Assembly: GCF_001027925.1 (NCBI RefSeq)
Contig: NZ_LECT01000044.1
Span: forward strand, 186,001-250,000
DNA: 64,000 bases
From: Rhodopirellula islandica
Lineage (GTDB): Bacteria; Planctomycetota; Planctomycetia; Pirellulales; Pirellulaceae
Reading direction: 5' to 3'
In this document: one piece after another, positions 19,169 to 28,027 of the stretch
Position numbering within the stretch: position 1 is the first letter of the stretch
Layout: each line of letters opens with the position of its first letter
Notes under the pieces: model-generated
What the model saw: the letters and a program-made list of their open reading frames with translations, nothing else
What the model was told of the DNA's origin: nothing
Database searches by the model: none
Position numbers and translations under genes: made by a program

Positions 19169-19985
19169 AAGTCGATTTCACAGGACCAATGTTTTGGTCC
19201 AGATACGAGCGTGTGTGATCGAGCACGGATTCATAGCTGAGCGGTTCGACGTCTTCGCCAATCAACTCCACTTCGATCGGTCCGGAGTATCCCAGTTCCA
19301 AGACTCGATGAACCAGTGACTGAATCGGCACGCAGCCTTCGCCTAGCAAGCAACGATTCATCTCGCCGAGTGGACTGTGGCGACCGTCGCCCAATTGCAT
19401 CAAATGCATGAACGGAACGACGTGAGGCAACATGTCCAGCACCCGGTCGTCCATCCCGACGTGATAGGTGTCCAACACGATTCCCAGATTGGAACTGTCG
19501 ACGATATCGAGAATCTCGAGGGTCGATTCCAAGTCGTTGACGAACGACCATTCCACACCGCAACCGGCGTGGATGGGTTCCAGCGAAAGCTTCACGCCGA
19601 ATTCCTCGGCGATGATGGCCAGGTGAGACAACGCGTCACAGAGCGTTCGCCGGGCGTGTTTGCGAATGTGGTTGTTTCGACCACCCGCCAACACAATCAA
19701 CGTTTCGGCTCGCAGTTCCGCTGCGTCGCGGACCGCGCCCATCGCGTCGCGAACTGCATCATCGAATCCGCGGCCGTCGCTGCCGGTGAACCCACCGACC
19801 CAACTCAGCGAGGTGACTTGCAAGTTCGTCTCGGCCAATAGCTCCACCGCTCGATCGATTCCCAGGTCATCGAGCTTGGGTCGAAACAAGCCAATGCCTT
19901 CGAAACCTCGGTCGGAATACGCTTGAGCGTCTTGCTCGAATTCCCATCGAAGAGTCGACAATTGGTTGATCGCCAAGGTGTTCAT
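19167..19985 (-). CDS. Sugar phosphate isomerase/epimerase (AP endonuclease 2-like TIM barrel)
   Basis: The protein (272 residues from the ATG at 19985; 293 if the upstream ATG at 20048 is used) has the xylose-isomerase-like TIM barrel pattern. Metal-ligand segments include VKLSLEPIHAGCG (Glu), NLGIVLDTYHVG (Asp, His), MHLMQLGDGRHSP (His/Asp) and a final YSGPIEVELIGED (Glu). Such enzymes isomerise or epimerise sugars or inositol derivatives, or act on keto-sugars. The substrate is not determined. I prefer the shorter start because MNTLAINQLST begins the barrel's first strand, and the longer start adds a Pro-rich leader. The gene is divergent from the FAH-family gene at 20246. Confidence 0.8.
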   Translation of the reverse strand: MNTLAINQLSTLRWEFEQDAQAYSDRGFEGIGLFRPKLDDLGIDRAVELLAETNLQVTSLSWVGGFTGSDGRGFDDAVRDAMGAVRDAAELRAETLIVLAGGRNNHIRKHARRTLCDALSHLAIIAEEFGVKLSLEPIHAGCGVEWSFVNDLESTLEILDIVDSSNLGIVLDTYHVGMDDRVLDMLPHVVPFMHLMQLGDGRHSPLGEMNRCLLGEGCVPIQSLVHRVLELGYSGPIEVELIGEDVEPLSYESVLDHTRSYLDQNIGPVKST

Positions 19986-20245
19986 AGACGGTGGGAAAAG
20001 AGGAGGATCGAACTCGCCCGGCTTGGGTTCCAAAGCGGGCGTGGGCATCGGAGTATGCCGACGCGTGGTCGCAGTGTAAAGATTCGTTTTGGTCTCTGCA
20101 GGCTTCCCCTCTCATTTGAGTGGACCGCTATGGTATTGCTTGCAAATGAACGGATTTGCTAGCAAATCGACTTACCAATGAATCGTTGATTTTGACTTCA
20201 CGCGTTTGATTTCCCCACCTCCTTGCCACTTCGATTGGTTTCCTC

Positions 20246-21142
20246 ATGGTTGCTTTTTGTCGTTACGTTGATTCTTCCGGTGCCACTCGTTTGGCGATTC
20301 GAAAAGAAACCGAAACCCAATTGGCTCCTCGTCCCAAAGTTTGTCCCGTTGGCGATTTACTGGGTGCGGAAGTCGAACAAAAATGGCTCCAAGGCAACAC
20401 ACTCTTTTCGCTCGGCCAAGCGGACTTCGATCAGCTGCCCACCCCCGATGAATCTCAGTGGACCGACGCCCCGGAACAACTGTTGCCCCCGGTGCCCTGC
20501 CCGGAAAAGATTCTGTGCATTGGCTTGAACTACCTCGATCACGCAATTGAAACAGGAGCCGAAAAACCCTCCCTGCCGGTCGTGTTCAGCAAATTCAATT
20601 CTGCGTTGGTCGGGCACGGCCAAGACATTGTGCTGCCTAAGATCAGCGACAAAGTCGACTACGAAGCCGAATTGGTGGTGGTCATCGGCAAAACCGCCCG
20701 CCACGTGGATGCCAGCGAGGCGATGAAGGCAGTCTTCGGATATGCGGTTGGCCACGATGTGTCGTCGCGAGATTGGCAAAAGGGGCGTCCCGGCGGCCAA
20801 TGGTTGGTGGGCAAATCTTTCGACACGTTCGCACCTCTGGGTCCTGCCGTGGTCACCGCCGATGAAATTCCAGATCCAGGGAATCTCCCGATTCGCTTGC
20901 ATATCAACGGCGAAACCCTGCAAGAGAGCAAAACGGATCAGCTGATCTTCGACATTCCAGCGCTGATCGCTCACTTGTCGAAGTTCATGACCCTGAAACC
21001 CGGCGACCTGATTTTCACGGGCACCCCATCGGGAGTCGGTGACGCTCGAACACCACCTCGCTACTTGGCACCGGGTGATCGCTGCGTGGTGGAAATCGAT
21101 GGCATCGGTCGCTTGGAAAACACCTGCCAAGCCGAAGCTTGA
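20246..21142 (+). CDS. Fumarylacetoacetate hydrolase family protein
   Basis: The 298-residue enzyme has an FAH C-terminal domain from about residue 87. Visible segments are [17 protein letters not shown], the metal-binding [36 protein letters not shown] and a closing [11 protein letters not shown]. Members hydrolyse or decarboxylate acylpyruvates and related beta-diketo acids in aromatic or sugar-acid breakdown, using Mg or Ca. The divergent neighbour is a TIM-barrel isomerase, which would fit sugar-acid or polyol catabolism, but this is only context. Overall length and motif order are normal. Confidence 0.88.
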   Translation: MVAFCRYVDSSGATRLAIRKETETQLAPRPKVCPVGDLLGAEVEQKWLQGNTLFSLGQADFDQLPTPDESQWTDAPEQLLPPVPCPEKILCIGLNYLDHAIETGAEKPSLPVVFSKFNSALVGHGQDIVLPKISDKVDYEAELVVVIGKTARHVDASEAMKAVFGYAVGHDVSSRDWQKGRPGGQWLVGKSFDTFAPLGPAVVTADEIPDPGNLPIRLHINGETLQESKTDQLIFDIPALIAHLSKFMTLKPGDLIFTGTPSGVGDARTPPRYLAPGDRCVVEIDGIGRLENTCQAEA

Positions 21143-21773
21143 CGTCGAAGGAACGCGGGAATTTCCATCACCCTCCCTCCGGGGAGGTCGATGATAAATG
21201 CTGGTTAAGACGAGACTTATGAGTTGAACCACTTTTCTCGTTCCCAGGCTCTGCCTGGGAACGCAATGCACTGCAGGCTCCGCCTGCTGAGACAGAATCG
21301 GGAGGCGGAGCCTCCAAGACAGTCTGTTCCCAGGCAGAGCCGGGGAACAAGGAATCTTGATCCAACAGAACGGCGGACCTTTCCAAGCATGTCGCTGCCG
21401 GATGTGCGTCGCGAAGCCTCCTTCATTCGGCCTACGGCGGCTCAGCACACTCGGCTGAGTCACTCATGAAATCGACATTTCCCGAGAGGGGTCGTGCATG
21501 AATGCAGCACCGTGCCGGTCCACACCGGCCAAAACCACCCAAAAGGACTGCAAAAACAGCCAAAAACCCTTCTACTGGCGGGTTCGAACCATTTTTCTCT
21601 CCCAATGCGGTTGCAACCACCGTCAGAATAAGCATGATTGTTGCAACTGATTCGCAATATCAGCATCGACGACGCAGCAAGCGACGAGCTTCTCGCTCTC
21701 TAGCCAGCCACGCTCGATCCGTCCCCCGTCCGGGGACGTTTCCCGTTCCGTGACTTCTCGGCTGGAGATAACC
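21143..21773. other. Long intergenic region with GC-rich hairpins
   Basis: The 631 bases contain no gene I can support. The first third is a repeat cluster listed separately. The segment after 21480 is AT-richer and has runs of A and CCAAAA and is likely to contain the promoter of the DUF1559 gene. A GGAGA ribosome site at 21764-21768 marks the following start. Confidence 0.55.
21238..21354. repeat. Cluster of nested hairpins
   Basis: TTCCCAGGCTCTGCCTGGGAA is itself a hairpin. Its partner CAGTCTGTTCCCAGGCAGAG lies at the other end, and an inner stem pairs GCAGGCTCCGCCTGC and GGAGGCGGAGCCTCC. The unit looks like a terminator-type repeat dispersed in planctomycete genomes. Confidence 0.65.
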
Positions 21774-22733
21774 ATGCCCATTTCTGTGCGCTTCTGCGCC
21801 CCTGCTTTCGTTTCGACTTCCGTCGCCGCTTCCAATACACCGCTGGCGACCTCGAACCGAACCGTGCTCCTTCGTCGCAACCGACGAGCCTTCACACTGG
21901 TCGAACTGTTGGTGGTGATCGCCATCATCGGTGTGTTGGTGGGGTTGTTGTTGCCCGCCGTGCAATCCGCTCGAGCCGCTGCTCGTCGGATGAGTTGCAG
22001 CAACAATCTCAAACAGATTGGGTTGGCCCTTCACAACTACCACGGCACCTTCCAGAAGTTTCCTGAAGGTTCACGGCTGAGCAATTTCTTGGGCCCTTTG
22101 ACGGCTGCCCTGCCGTTTTTGGAAGAGGCCAACACGTACCAACAATTTGATTTCAGCCGTTCGTACTCCGATCCCATCAACCAAGAAGTCGCAGCACAAA
22201 CCATCGCGACTTACCTGTGCCCATCGATGGTTTTGCCTCGAAGTGTTCCCGACACTGATCTGAACGAGACCGGTGGTCCTTCCAGCTACCTCGCGTGCGA
22301 AGGCACCGCCGCTTACATGCCCAAAGCCGATGGGATGTTTGGTTTGAATTGGACCGCCTACGGATACAACAACCCGGCGGCTGGCTTCCGAGACTTGATC
22401 GACGGCAGCAGCAACACCATCGCCTATGGCGAAACGACCTATGACATGGCGGACTACTTGTGGACCAGTCCCGCCAGCGTCGCTGGAACGGTGAAGTGGG
22501 GAACCGCTCGTTGGGTGCTTGGCTACCCCAAGGTTTCGCTCGGGACCAGCCAAAAGGAACTCAACGTTCACAACGCGGCGAACAACGGCGGGTTCCAAAG
22601 CATGCACGAAGGCGGCGTCTACTTCCTGTTTGGCGACGGCAGTGTGCGGTTCACGACGGAGTTCCTCGACCGCGACCTGCTGAATGCCATGGCCACTCGC
22701 AATGGTCACGAAGTGGTCGAGGATGCCCCATGA
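21774..22733 (+). CDS. DUF1559 protein with type II pseudopilin N-terminus
   Basis: I start at the ATG at 21774, 5 bases after GGAGA. The 319-residue protein has a prepilin-type cleavage and methylation motif, [20 protein letters not shown], after a 37-residue basic leader. The DUF1559 hallmark [16 protein letters not shown] follows, and later the conserved [16 protein letters not shown]. The protein would be cleaved by a prepilin peptidase and anchored or assembled through the helix. DUF1559 proteins are hugely expanded in planctomycetes with unknown function, often encoded beside small lipoproteins. Here the stop codon overlaps the next gene's start (ATGA), so the two are coupled. The leader is unusually long. 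Confidence 0.92.
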   Translation: MPISVRFCAPAFVSTSVAASNTPLATSNRTVLLRRNRRAFTLVELLVVIAIIGVLVGLLLPAVQSARAAARRMSCSNNLKQIGLALHNYHGTFQKFPEGSRLSNFLGPLTAALPFLEEANTYQQFDFSRSYSDPINQEVAAQTIATYLCPSMVLPRSVPDTDLNETGGPSSYLACEGTAAYMPKADGMFGLNWTAYGYNNPAAGFRDLIDGSSNTIAYGETTYDMADYLWTSPASVAGTVKWGTARWVLGYPKVSLGTSQKELNVHNAANNGGFQSMHEGGVYFLFGDGSVRFTTEFLDRDLLNAMATRNGHEVVEDAP

Positions 22734-23176
22734 CTCGCTCGTCCCAACTCTCTTGCATGCGCCTGATCGCTGTTGCTCTGATCTCGGTGTTGCCGCTGGG
22801 TTGTTCCGATTCGACGGAGCCGGAACGTGTCGAAGTCTCGGGGCATGTCACTCTCGGTGGCAAACCCTTGCCCCGTGCGATGATCCGGTTTGTCGCCATC
22901 AAAAGTGAACCGGGGCTTCACGACAGCGTTACCATGATTTCAGAAGGACATTTTGCCTTCGATTCGACCAATGGTCCCTCACCGGGGGAGCATCACGTGA
23001 TGATCACGCCCATGGAACCTGAAATGAACGAAGCAGTGGCGGCCATCCAGAACGGTGAGCGAGATCCATTGAACGCTCGATCGATTCCGGCCCGCTATCA
23101 GAGCACCGGTCAACTTCGGGCAACCATCGACGCCGCCAACGTCCAACCGTTGACGTTTGAACTGACCAAGCGTTGA
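22730..23176 (+). CDS. Small lipoprotein, carboxypeptidase-regulatory-like (planctomycete DUF1559-linked)
   Basis: Starting at the ATG overlapping the DUF1559 stop (22730), the 148-residue protein has a lipoprotein signal with lipobox LPLGC (Cys at about residue 25). A beta-sandwich-like segment follows ([21 protein letters not shown]) that is typical of the small lipoproteins found next to DUF1559 genes. It is probably attached to a membrane and may work with the DUF1559 protein in assembly or transport, but no activity is known. The next gene starts 117 bases later on the same strand. Confidence 0.82.
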   Translation: MTRSSQLSCMRLIAVALISVLPLGCSDSTEPERVEVSGHVTLGGKPLPRAMIRFVAIKSEPGLHDSVTMISEGHFAFDSTNGPSPGEHHVMITPMEPEMNEAVAAIQNGERDPLNARSIPARYQSTGQLRATIDAANVQPLTFELTKR

Positions 23177-23293
23177 GAACGTGAACAATGACGCGTGCCA
23201 ATTTCGGCCACGTCATTCGCGTCAACTGTCGCGTCGCCCCAGCGAGCGACTCTTTCCCAGACAAACCCAATCCCTCTGTAACAGTCAATCATC

Positions 23294-24985
23294 ATGAAAA
23301 TCTCAAAGAAACGACAACTGCTCACCCTGGCCCTGATCCTGAGCGGGACCACTTCCGCCTCGGCTCACTTCCCTTGGCTTGCTTCCGATGCCAAGGGACA
23401 TGCGGTCATGTGGTTCGGCGAATCGACCGACGACCGCACTTACCCGATGCCCGAAGCGGTCCAGCAGATCGAATTGCACAGCACCAACGCATCGATTGCT
23501 GACAAAACGATCGAGATGAAACCGGTTGAAACGGATGACTTGGTCGGCATCCAAAGCCCGCAACCGATTCCCACTGGGGACGAGATCGCCGGATCGGTCA
23601 CCTACGGTCTGTACCACGGCATGAAGCTGACCTATCACGTCGAGCACCTGCCACAGAATGACGCGAAGGCTTGGCCCAGCGAACCACGTCCGGGAGCCGC
23701 TTTGCAAACGGTGATCACATCCGCAAAGAATGGCGACATCCAAGTTCAATTGCTGCGTGATGGCCAACCCTTGCCCGAAACAGAAGTCAAACTGTTCTGC
23801 GAAGACGGCCACGAAGCCGGAACCGAAACCACCAACAGCAACGGCCGCGTGTCGTTCTCTTCCGAGATCATTGAACCGGGGCTCAACTCGGTCATGGCCG
23901 GCATCACCGACAAGAACGCCCCAGGGGAACTCGGCGGCGAGGAATACTCCAGCACAGCCGACTACTTGACCGCGTCGTTTCGAATCTCGTCGGACGCGGC
24001 TGCGGCCAAAAAGCAAACCGAATCACCCCAGGTGATCGCCGGCAGCAACGTATCGATCCACCCTTCGGGGCTTGCCGATCTGCCCGAGGAACTGACCAGT
24101 TTCGGGGCCGCGTTCCTGAACGGAACCCTCTACGCCTACGGCGGGCACACCGGCAGCGCTCACTCGTATTCGACCGCCGAACAATCCAATCGCCTCTGGG
24201 CTTTGGACACCACCGACGAGAACGCGAAGTGGGAAACGGTTGCCACCGGCCCTCGTTTGCAAGGGTTGGCCTTGGTCGCTCATGGCGACCGATTGATTCG
24301 CATCGGTGGCTTCACGGCGGTCAACGACACCGGCGAAGAACACGACCTGCGATCGCAATCCGCCGTGGCCAGTTTTGACCCCCAGACAAAATCCTGGAGC
24401 GACCTTCCCGCCCTGCCCGAAGGCCGATCTTCGCTGGACGCGGCGGTTCTCGGGGACACCGTTTACGTCTTCGGCGGATGGAGTCTGAACGGCGAAAGCG
24501 AAGACAGCACCTGGCACTCTACCGCTTGGTCGCTGGATCTGGCCCACCCCGATGCGGGATGGCAATCCGTCGCGACGCCCCCCTTCCAACGACGAGCCAT
24601 CAGCGTCGCCGCTCAGGATGGCAAACTGTTCGTGGTCGGTGGCATGCGGTCCGAAGGTGGCCCGACCACCCGAGTCGATGTCTACGACCCGTCGGCCAAG
24701 ACTTGGTCGTTGGGCCCCGCCCTTCCCGGATCCGGAATGGCCGGTTTTGGGTCCTCTGCTTTCGCCGCCGGCGATCGGTTGTACGTCACCACCCTGGATG
24801 GTTTTGTCCACCGCTTGGCTGCCGAGGGGGAGACCTGGGAAACGGTCGCCAAGGTCGAACCGGCCCGGTTCTTTCACCGCATGCTTCCGGTCGCCGATGA
24901 CCGCTTGGTGATGCTGGGCGGAGCCAACATGGAAGTCGGCAAATTCACCTCCGTCGACGCCATCCAGATCGACGATTCGAAGTGA
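23294..24985 (+). CDS. Exported protein with DUF4198-like N-terminus and Kelch repeats
   Basis: The 563-residue protein has a signal peptide ending SASA (residue 24). Then comes HFPWLASD, typical of DUF4198-type proteins, with two beta-sandwich segments up to about residue 235. From about 255 onward there are Kelch-type repeats. Examples are GTLYAYGGHTG, DRLIRIGGFTA, DTVYVFGGWS, GKLFVVGGMRS and DRLVMLGGANM, implying a five- or six-bladed beta-propeller. DUF4198 proteins are often linked to metal uptake. The combination with a propeller suggests an extracellular binding scaffold. It is encoded after the DUF1559 and lipoprotein genes and is probably part of the same transcription unit. Function is unproven. 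Confidence 0.82.
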   Translation: MKISKKRQLLTLALILSGTTSASAHFPWLASDAKGHAVMWFGESTDDRTYPMPEAVQQIELHSTNASIADKTIEMKPVETDDLVGIQSPQPIPTGDEIAGSVTYGLYHGMKLTYHVEHLPQNDAKAWPSEPRPGAALQTVITSAKNGDIQVQLLRDGQPLPETEVKLFCEDGHEAGTETTNSNGRVSFSSEIIEPGLNSVMAGITDKNAPGELGGEEYSSTADYLTASFRISSDAAAAKKQTESPQVIAGSNVSIHPSGLADLPEELTSFGAAFLNGTLYAYGGHTGSAHSYSTAEQSNRLWALDTTDENAKWETVATGPRLQGLALVAHGDRLIRIGGFTAVNDTGEEHDLRSQSAVASFDPQTKSWSDLPALPEGRSSLDAAVLGDTVYVFGGWSLNGESEDSTWHSTAWSLDLAHPDAGWQSVATPPFQRRAISVAAQDGKLFVVGGMRSEGGPTTRVDVYDPSAKTWSLGPALPGSGMAGFGSSAFAAGDRLYVTTLDGFVHRLAAEGETWETVAKVEPARFFHRMLPVADDRLVMLGGANMEVGKFTSVDAIQIDDSK

Positions 24986-25383
24986 CCTGAGCGACCACCG
25001 TCCGGTTCTCTCGCCGCCGACCTCCCGGCCCTCCACCAAGAGAGGTCGTGCAGTTTTCGAGTGCTGTGTCAGCAGCGTCTTGAGAACCCCGCCCGTGCAG
25101 CGGGAGGGGTCGGAAAGCGAGCTTTCCGGGGGAGGCTATCCTCGCCGCATCCCATGCTCGGCCCCCTCCCTCGCGTACGCCTGAACGGCGTCGCTCGACC
25201 ACTCCCCAAACTTCGTTTCGGGAGAGGTACGCCGTGTGTAAATCTGCCGAAAAGCGGCATCAAAAAACTGCACTACCTCAGTGCTCGGGAGGGCTTTTTT
25301 TGCCCCGCCATCGCCCCTCGGTTCCAGCGGAACATGCCCCCCTGCTCTGGCGCCTTCAGCCTGTGGATGGAGCCAGAGGCCGA
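24986..25383. other. Intergenic region between convergent genes
   Basis: This region between the Kelch gene and cutA holds the second copy of the dispersed repeat (25045-25228). A T-rich stretch follows AGGGCTTTTTTT near 25300, which could help termination. I see no gene. Confidence 0.55.
25045..25228 (+). repeat. Dispersed 3'-flank repeat, copy 2
   Basis: This is the second copy of the block at 12381-12588, inverted relative to it. It begins about 60 bases after the Kelch gene stop with GTCGTGCAGTTTT, then GAGAACCCCGCCCG, GAGGGGTCGGAAAGCGAG, CCGGGGGAGG and GTACGCCTGAACGGCGTCG. It ends with TTCGGGAGAGG. Several internal segments are self-complementary, so a folded RNA at the transcript's 3' end is likely. 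Confidence 0.8.
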
Positions 25384-25764
25384 CTACTCCGACGTCGATT
25401 CGGCGACCCATCGAGCGTATCCCAGCGACGCGTTCTCGACTGGCAGCGCGATGATCTGAGGCTCATCGTAGGGATGGTTCTGGACCAGCCATTCGATCAC
25501 CTGAGCGGTTCGTTGATGAGCGGTTTTGATGACCACGCGGAACTCTTTTTCTGAACACGACCGACCCTCCCAAACGTAGTGGCTGATGATCGGGGAATCG
25601 ATCTGCACGCAGGCTGCCAAACGCTCCTGCAGCAACCCCTTGGCGATCGCCTCCGCCTGCTCCATGGACTGGACCGTCGACCACAAAACGGTCAGACGAG
25701 GGTCTTCCGGCGTCTTCGAAACGAACTTTTTTAGATCGTTTTCAGATTCTTTTTTGGTGCTCAT
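25384..25764 (-). CDS. cutA: CutA1 divalent-ion tolerance protein
   Basis: The 126-residue protein has the complete CutA1 fold pattern. Segments are LTVLWSTVQSMEQAEAIAKG, ERLAACVQIDSPIISHYVWEG, EFRVVIKTAHQRT and HPYDEPQIIALPVENASLGY. CutA proteins are small trimers linked to copper or other divalent-ion tolerance, with an unclear mechanism. The first 22 residues are a charged extension before the core. The gene is transcribed away from the likely replication origin, which begins just upstream of its start. Confidence 0.93.
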   Translation of the reverse strand: MSTKKESENDLKKFVSKTPEDPRLTVLWSTVQSMEQAEAIAKGLLQERLAACVQIDSPIISHYVWEGRSCSEKEFRVVIKTAHQRTAQVIEWLVQNHPYDEPQIIALPVENASLGYARWVAESTSE

Positions 25765-26268
25765 GGACCCTCGTTTTCACCCCCGAAACGCCTGTGGATA
25801 ACCTGTCATTTCACTGTCTGAAGTCTGTCTAAAAATGTCTGACTTCTGACCACCTTCGGCAAGCCGCTGTCTAGGTGTGTTCGAAGTCGGTCCAACTTCA
25901 GACAGTTTTGAGACATTCAAACGACAGGTTATCCACAGCTGTGAAAAGGTCGTTTTGAACGTGTTTTGCCGTCTCAATCGAGTTTCAAACAGCGTTTTCA
26001 GACATTCCCTGTCCACGCATTACGACGACGACGGTAAATCAATTAGTACTATTTGATAGCAAACATCCAAGGAAGAACCGCCCCAGCTCAGACCCGGTTT
26101 CCGTCCGTGTCCGTCTCGGGCTCGCCAGCGAAGCTTTCAGGGGATGCCAATCCGAAGCGATCGCGTTACAACTTGGACCGCCCTGAGCAACGTGTTTGCC
26201 GCGAAGCATGCGGGGCTCGGCCGGCAGTTGTCGGCGTTCCTGCCCTGTCTCTTTTTTCAATCGCTCCG
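25765..26268. other. Putative chromosomal replication origin (oriC)
   Basis: The 504-base non-coding stretch lies directly upstream of dnaN. It contains two perfect consensus DnaA boxes, TGTGGATAA at 25793-25801 and TTATCCACA at 25929-25937. They lie inside an exact 16-base inverted repeat, CTGTGGATAACCTGTC (25792-25807) against its complement (25923-25938). Nested inside are exact 12-base arms ACTGTCTGAAGT (25813-25824) and ACTTCAGACAGT (25895-25906), with further GTCTGA/TCAGAC words. An AT-rich stretch at 26035-26065 could be an unwinding site. dnaA itself is not in view. Alternatively this could be a DnaA-controlled dnaN promoter. Confidence 0.65.
25792..25938. promoter_or_regulatory. Paired inverted DnaA boxes with nested inverted repeat
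   Basis: The symmetric array has two convergent 9-base DnaA boxes at the outer ends and a GTCTGAAGT-type palindrome inside. The total length is 147 bases. The symmetry is exact over 16 and 12 bases, far more than chance would give. The inner words may bind a second protein. Confidence 0.75.
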
Positions 26269-27387
26269 ATGAAGATCACCTGCCAACGAGACATCCTCGC
26301 CAACGCTTTCGTCCTCGCTGCATCGATTGCTCCGAGCCGTTCGCCGAAGGAGATTTTGCAGAACGTCAAAGTCACCGCCGCCGGCGACAAGATCACGCTG
26401 ATGGCGACCGACCAGGAGGTCGGAATTCGGTTGGATGTGACCGAAGGTATCGAAGTCGAAACCGAGGGCACCGCTCTGCTGCCAGTGGCCCGCACCGGAC
26501 CGATTCTGAGAGAGAGCAACGACGAAACGATCACCATCGAAACCGATGAAGCCGGAATCAAAATTTCGGGCAGCCGCAGCAAGTTTCGCTTGCCCGGAAA
26601 CAACCCCGATGAATTCCCCAGCGTCCACGAATTCGACGAGTCGAAGTACCACCAAATCAGCACCCGCACGTTTCGTGAAATGCTCCGCCGGACCGTGTTC
26701 GCGACCGACTCGGAAAGCAGCCGCTACGCCCTCGGCGGCGTGCTGTTGGAGATGGAAGAAAATTCCGTCATCGCGGTGGGGACCGATGGCCGGCGATTGG
26801 CTCGCATGGAAGGCACCGGAGAATCGGTCGGCGGGCACGCGACCAGCGGCATGACCACCATCGTGCCGACGCGAGCGATCGGTTTGATCGAACGAGCCCT
26901 CAGCGACAAGGACGATTTCGTTGAGGTCGCCTCGCGCGGAAACGACCTGCTGATTCGGACCCCTCGAGCGGTCATCAGCAGCCGCTTGGTCGAAGGTCGC
27001 TATCCGAACTGGCGCCAGGTTTTGCCCCAGCGAGAAAACGCGATTCAGATCGATGTGGTCGTCGGGCCGTTGTTCGCTGCCCTCCGCCAAGCCGCGATTG
27101 TGACGGACCTGGACAGCCGCGGGGTCGACTTCACCTTCGCCGACGGCACGCTGAAGTTGGAAGCCAAGACCGCTGACCTGGGAGAATCACAAATCGAGCT
27201 GCCGATCGCTTACGACGGCGAGCCGATCACGCTGACGATGGACCATCGCTACCTGGCCGATTTCTGCAAGGTGATGGACAACGAGTCGACCGTGGTGATG
27301 GAAATTGAATCGGCGAAGTCCCCCGCCCTGATGCAGACCGACGACGGATACGCTTACGTCATCATGCCGATGGCTCGTGATCGGTGA
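26269..27387 (+). CDS. dnaN: DNA polymerase III beta subunit (sliding clamp)
   Basis: The 372-residue protein is a normal-length sliding clamp with three clamp domains. Signature segments are MKITCQRDILANAFVLAASI at the N-terminus, SRYALGGVLLEME and VGTDGRRLARME in the middle, and the C-terminal YAYVIMPMARDR, which forms the cleft that binds polymerase and other partners. The ATG at 26269 matches the family N-terminus; the frame continues upstream but only through the presumed origin region. It is the first gene right of the putative origin and overlaps the next gene by 4 bases, counting that gene's GTG start. Confidence 0.97.
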   Translation: MKITCQRDILANAFVLAASIAPSRSPKEILQNVKVTAAGDKITLMATDQEVGIRLDVTEGIEVETEGTALLPVARTGPILRESNDETITIETDEAGIKISGSRSKFRLPGNNPDEFPSVHEFDESKYHQISTRTFREMLRRTVFATDSESSRYALGGVLLEMEENSVIAVGTDGRRLARMEGTGESVGGHATSGMTTIVPTRAIGLIERALSDKDDFVEVASRGNDLLIRTPRAVISSRLVEGRYPNWRQVLPQRENAIQIDVVVGPLFAALRQAAIVTDLDSRGVDFTFADGTLKLEAKTADLGESQIELPIAYDGEPITLTMDHRYLADFCKVMDNESTVVMEIESAKSPALMQTDDGYAYVIMPMARDR

Positions 27388-27809
27388 TCGCCATGGGACA
27401 GCCGCCCCAGTCATCCGGCGGTGAATCCGGTCGGGGTGAACGACGTCGCGAGGAACCAGGTCGCGGTGCGAGTTCGTCGAAACGACGACCTCCTAAACTG
27501 GTCGAAGAGAAACCCAGCGGGCCGCGAAAAATCGGCAGCTTGGTTTCACAATTGATGAGCCGACGAGGCTACGCTTCCGTGGGGGCCGAGTCGGCTTTGA
27601 CGGGAACGATCAAGTCGGCCGTTGATGCCTCGATCGCTTCTTCGTTTCGAGTTGGCAAATTGCAACGCGGCGTGCTGATGATCTACGCGGTCGACAGCGT
27701 CGTGATGCAGGAGCTGACCTTTCAAAAACGCCGCATTCTGAAAAAGTTGGCCAAGGAACACCCGCAAGCCAAGATTCAGGACCTGCGTTTCAAGGTCCAG
27801 GCGGAGTAG
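27384..27809 (+). CDS. DUF721 / DciA-like protein
   Basis: The 141-residue protein has a basic, low-complexity N-terminus of about 50 residues. A DUF721 domain follows, with IGSLVSQLMSRRGYAS, FRVGKLQRGVLMIYAVDSVV and LTFQKRRILKKL. DciA (DUF721) is the replicative-helicase operator in bacteria lacking DnaC or DnaI, loading DnaB at the origin. The GTG at 27384 overlaps the dnaN stop as GTGA; an ATG three codons on (27393) is the alternative. Tight coupling to dnaN and closeness to the putative origin support a replication role. The residues are too diverged to call DciA with certainty. Confidence 0.82.
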   Translation: MIAMGQPPQSSGGESGRGERRREEPGRGASSSKRRPPKLVEEKPSGPRKIGSLVSQLMSRRGYASVGAESALTGTIKSAVDASIASSFRVGKLQRGVLMIYAVDSVVMQELTFQKRRILKKLAKEHPQAKIQDLRFKVQAE

Positions 27810-27902
27810 TTCGATCGGTCGGACTGGCATCCTTGCGTTTTTGAAATCCGATTGGGTACGTTAGTAAGCACCTCGTCAGCACCAAAGTTGAGGAGCATCA
27901 CC

Positions 27903-27970
27903 GTAGCGGAAGTCGTCAAGACTTTCGAGATTTCGTCATGCAAGTCAAAACTCTTGACGAGTTTCGCTAC
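27903..27970. repeat. Hairpin repeat, 'GTAGCGGAAGTCGTCAAG' family, copy 2
   Basis: The left arm GTAGCGGAAGTCGTCAAGAC and right arm CTCTTGACGAGTTTCGCTAC form a long imperfect stem. It is the same element as at 14798-14864 but inverted. It lies between the DUF721 gene and hisF. Confidence 0.75.
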
Positions 27971-28027
27971 CCTCAAATGAGGCTTTGACAAGCCACTCGC
28001 TCGTCCGCCATTTCCACTGGATTCCCC

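Noticed and set aside
25061..25459. 132-codon frame across the dispersed repeat and the end of cutA
   Set aside because: It overlaps cutA on the other strand and its translation is repeat-derived.
26036..26065. TAGTACTATTTGATAG as a DnaA-trio element
   Set aside because: The AT-rich stretch has a few TAG/TAC/TAT triplets, but the match is too short and irregular to claim a trio; kept only as a possible unwinding site.
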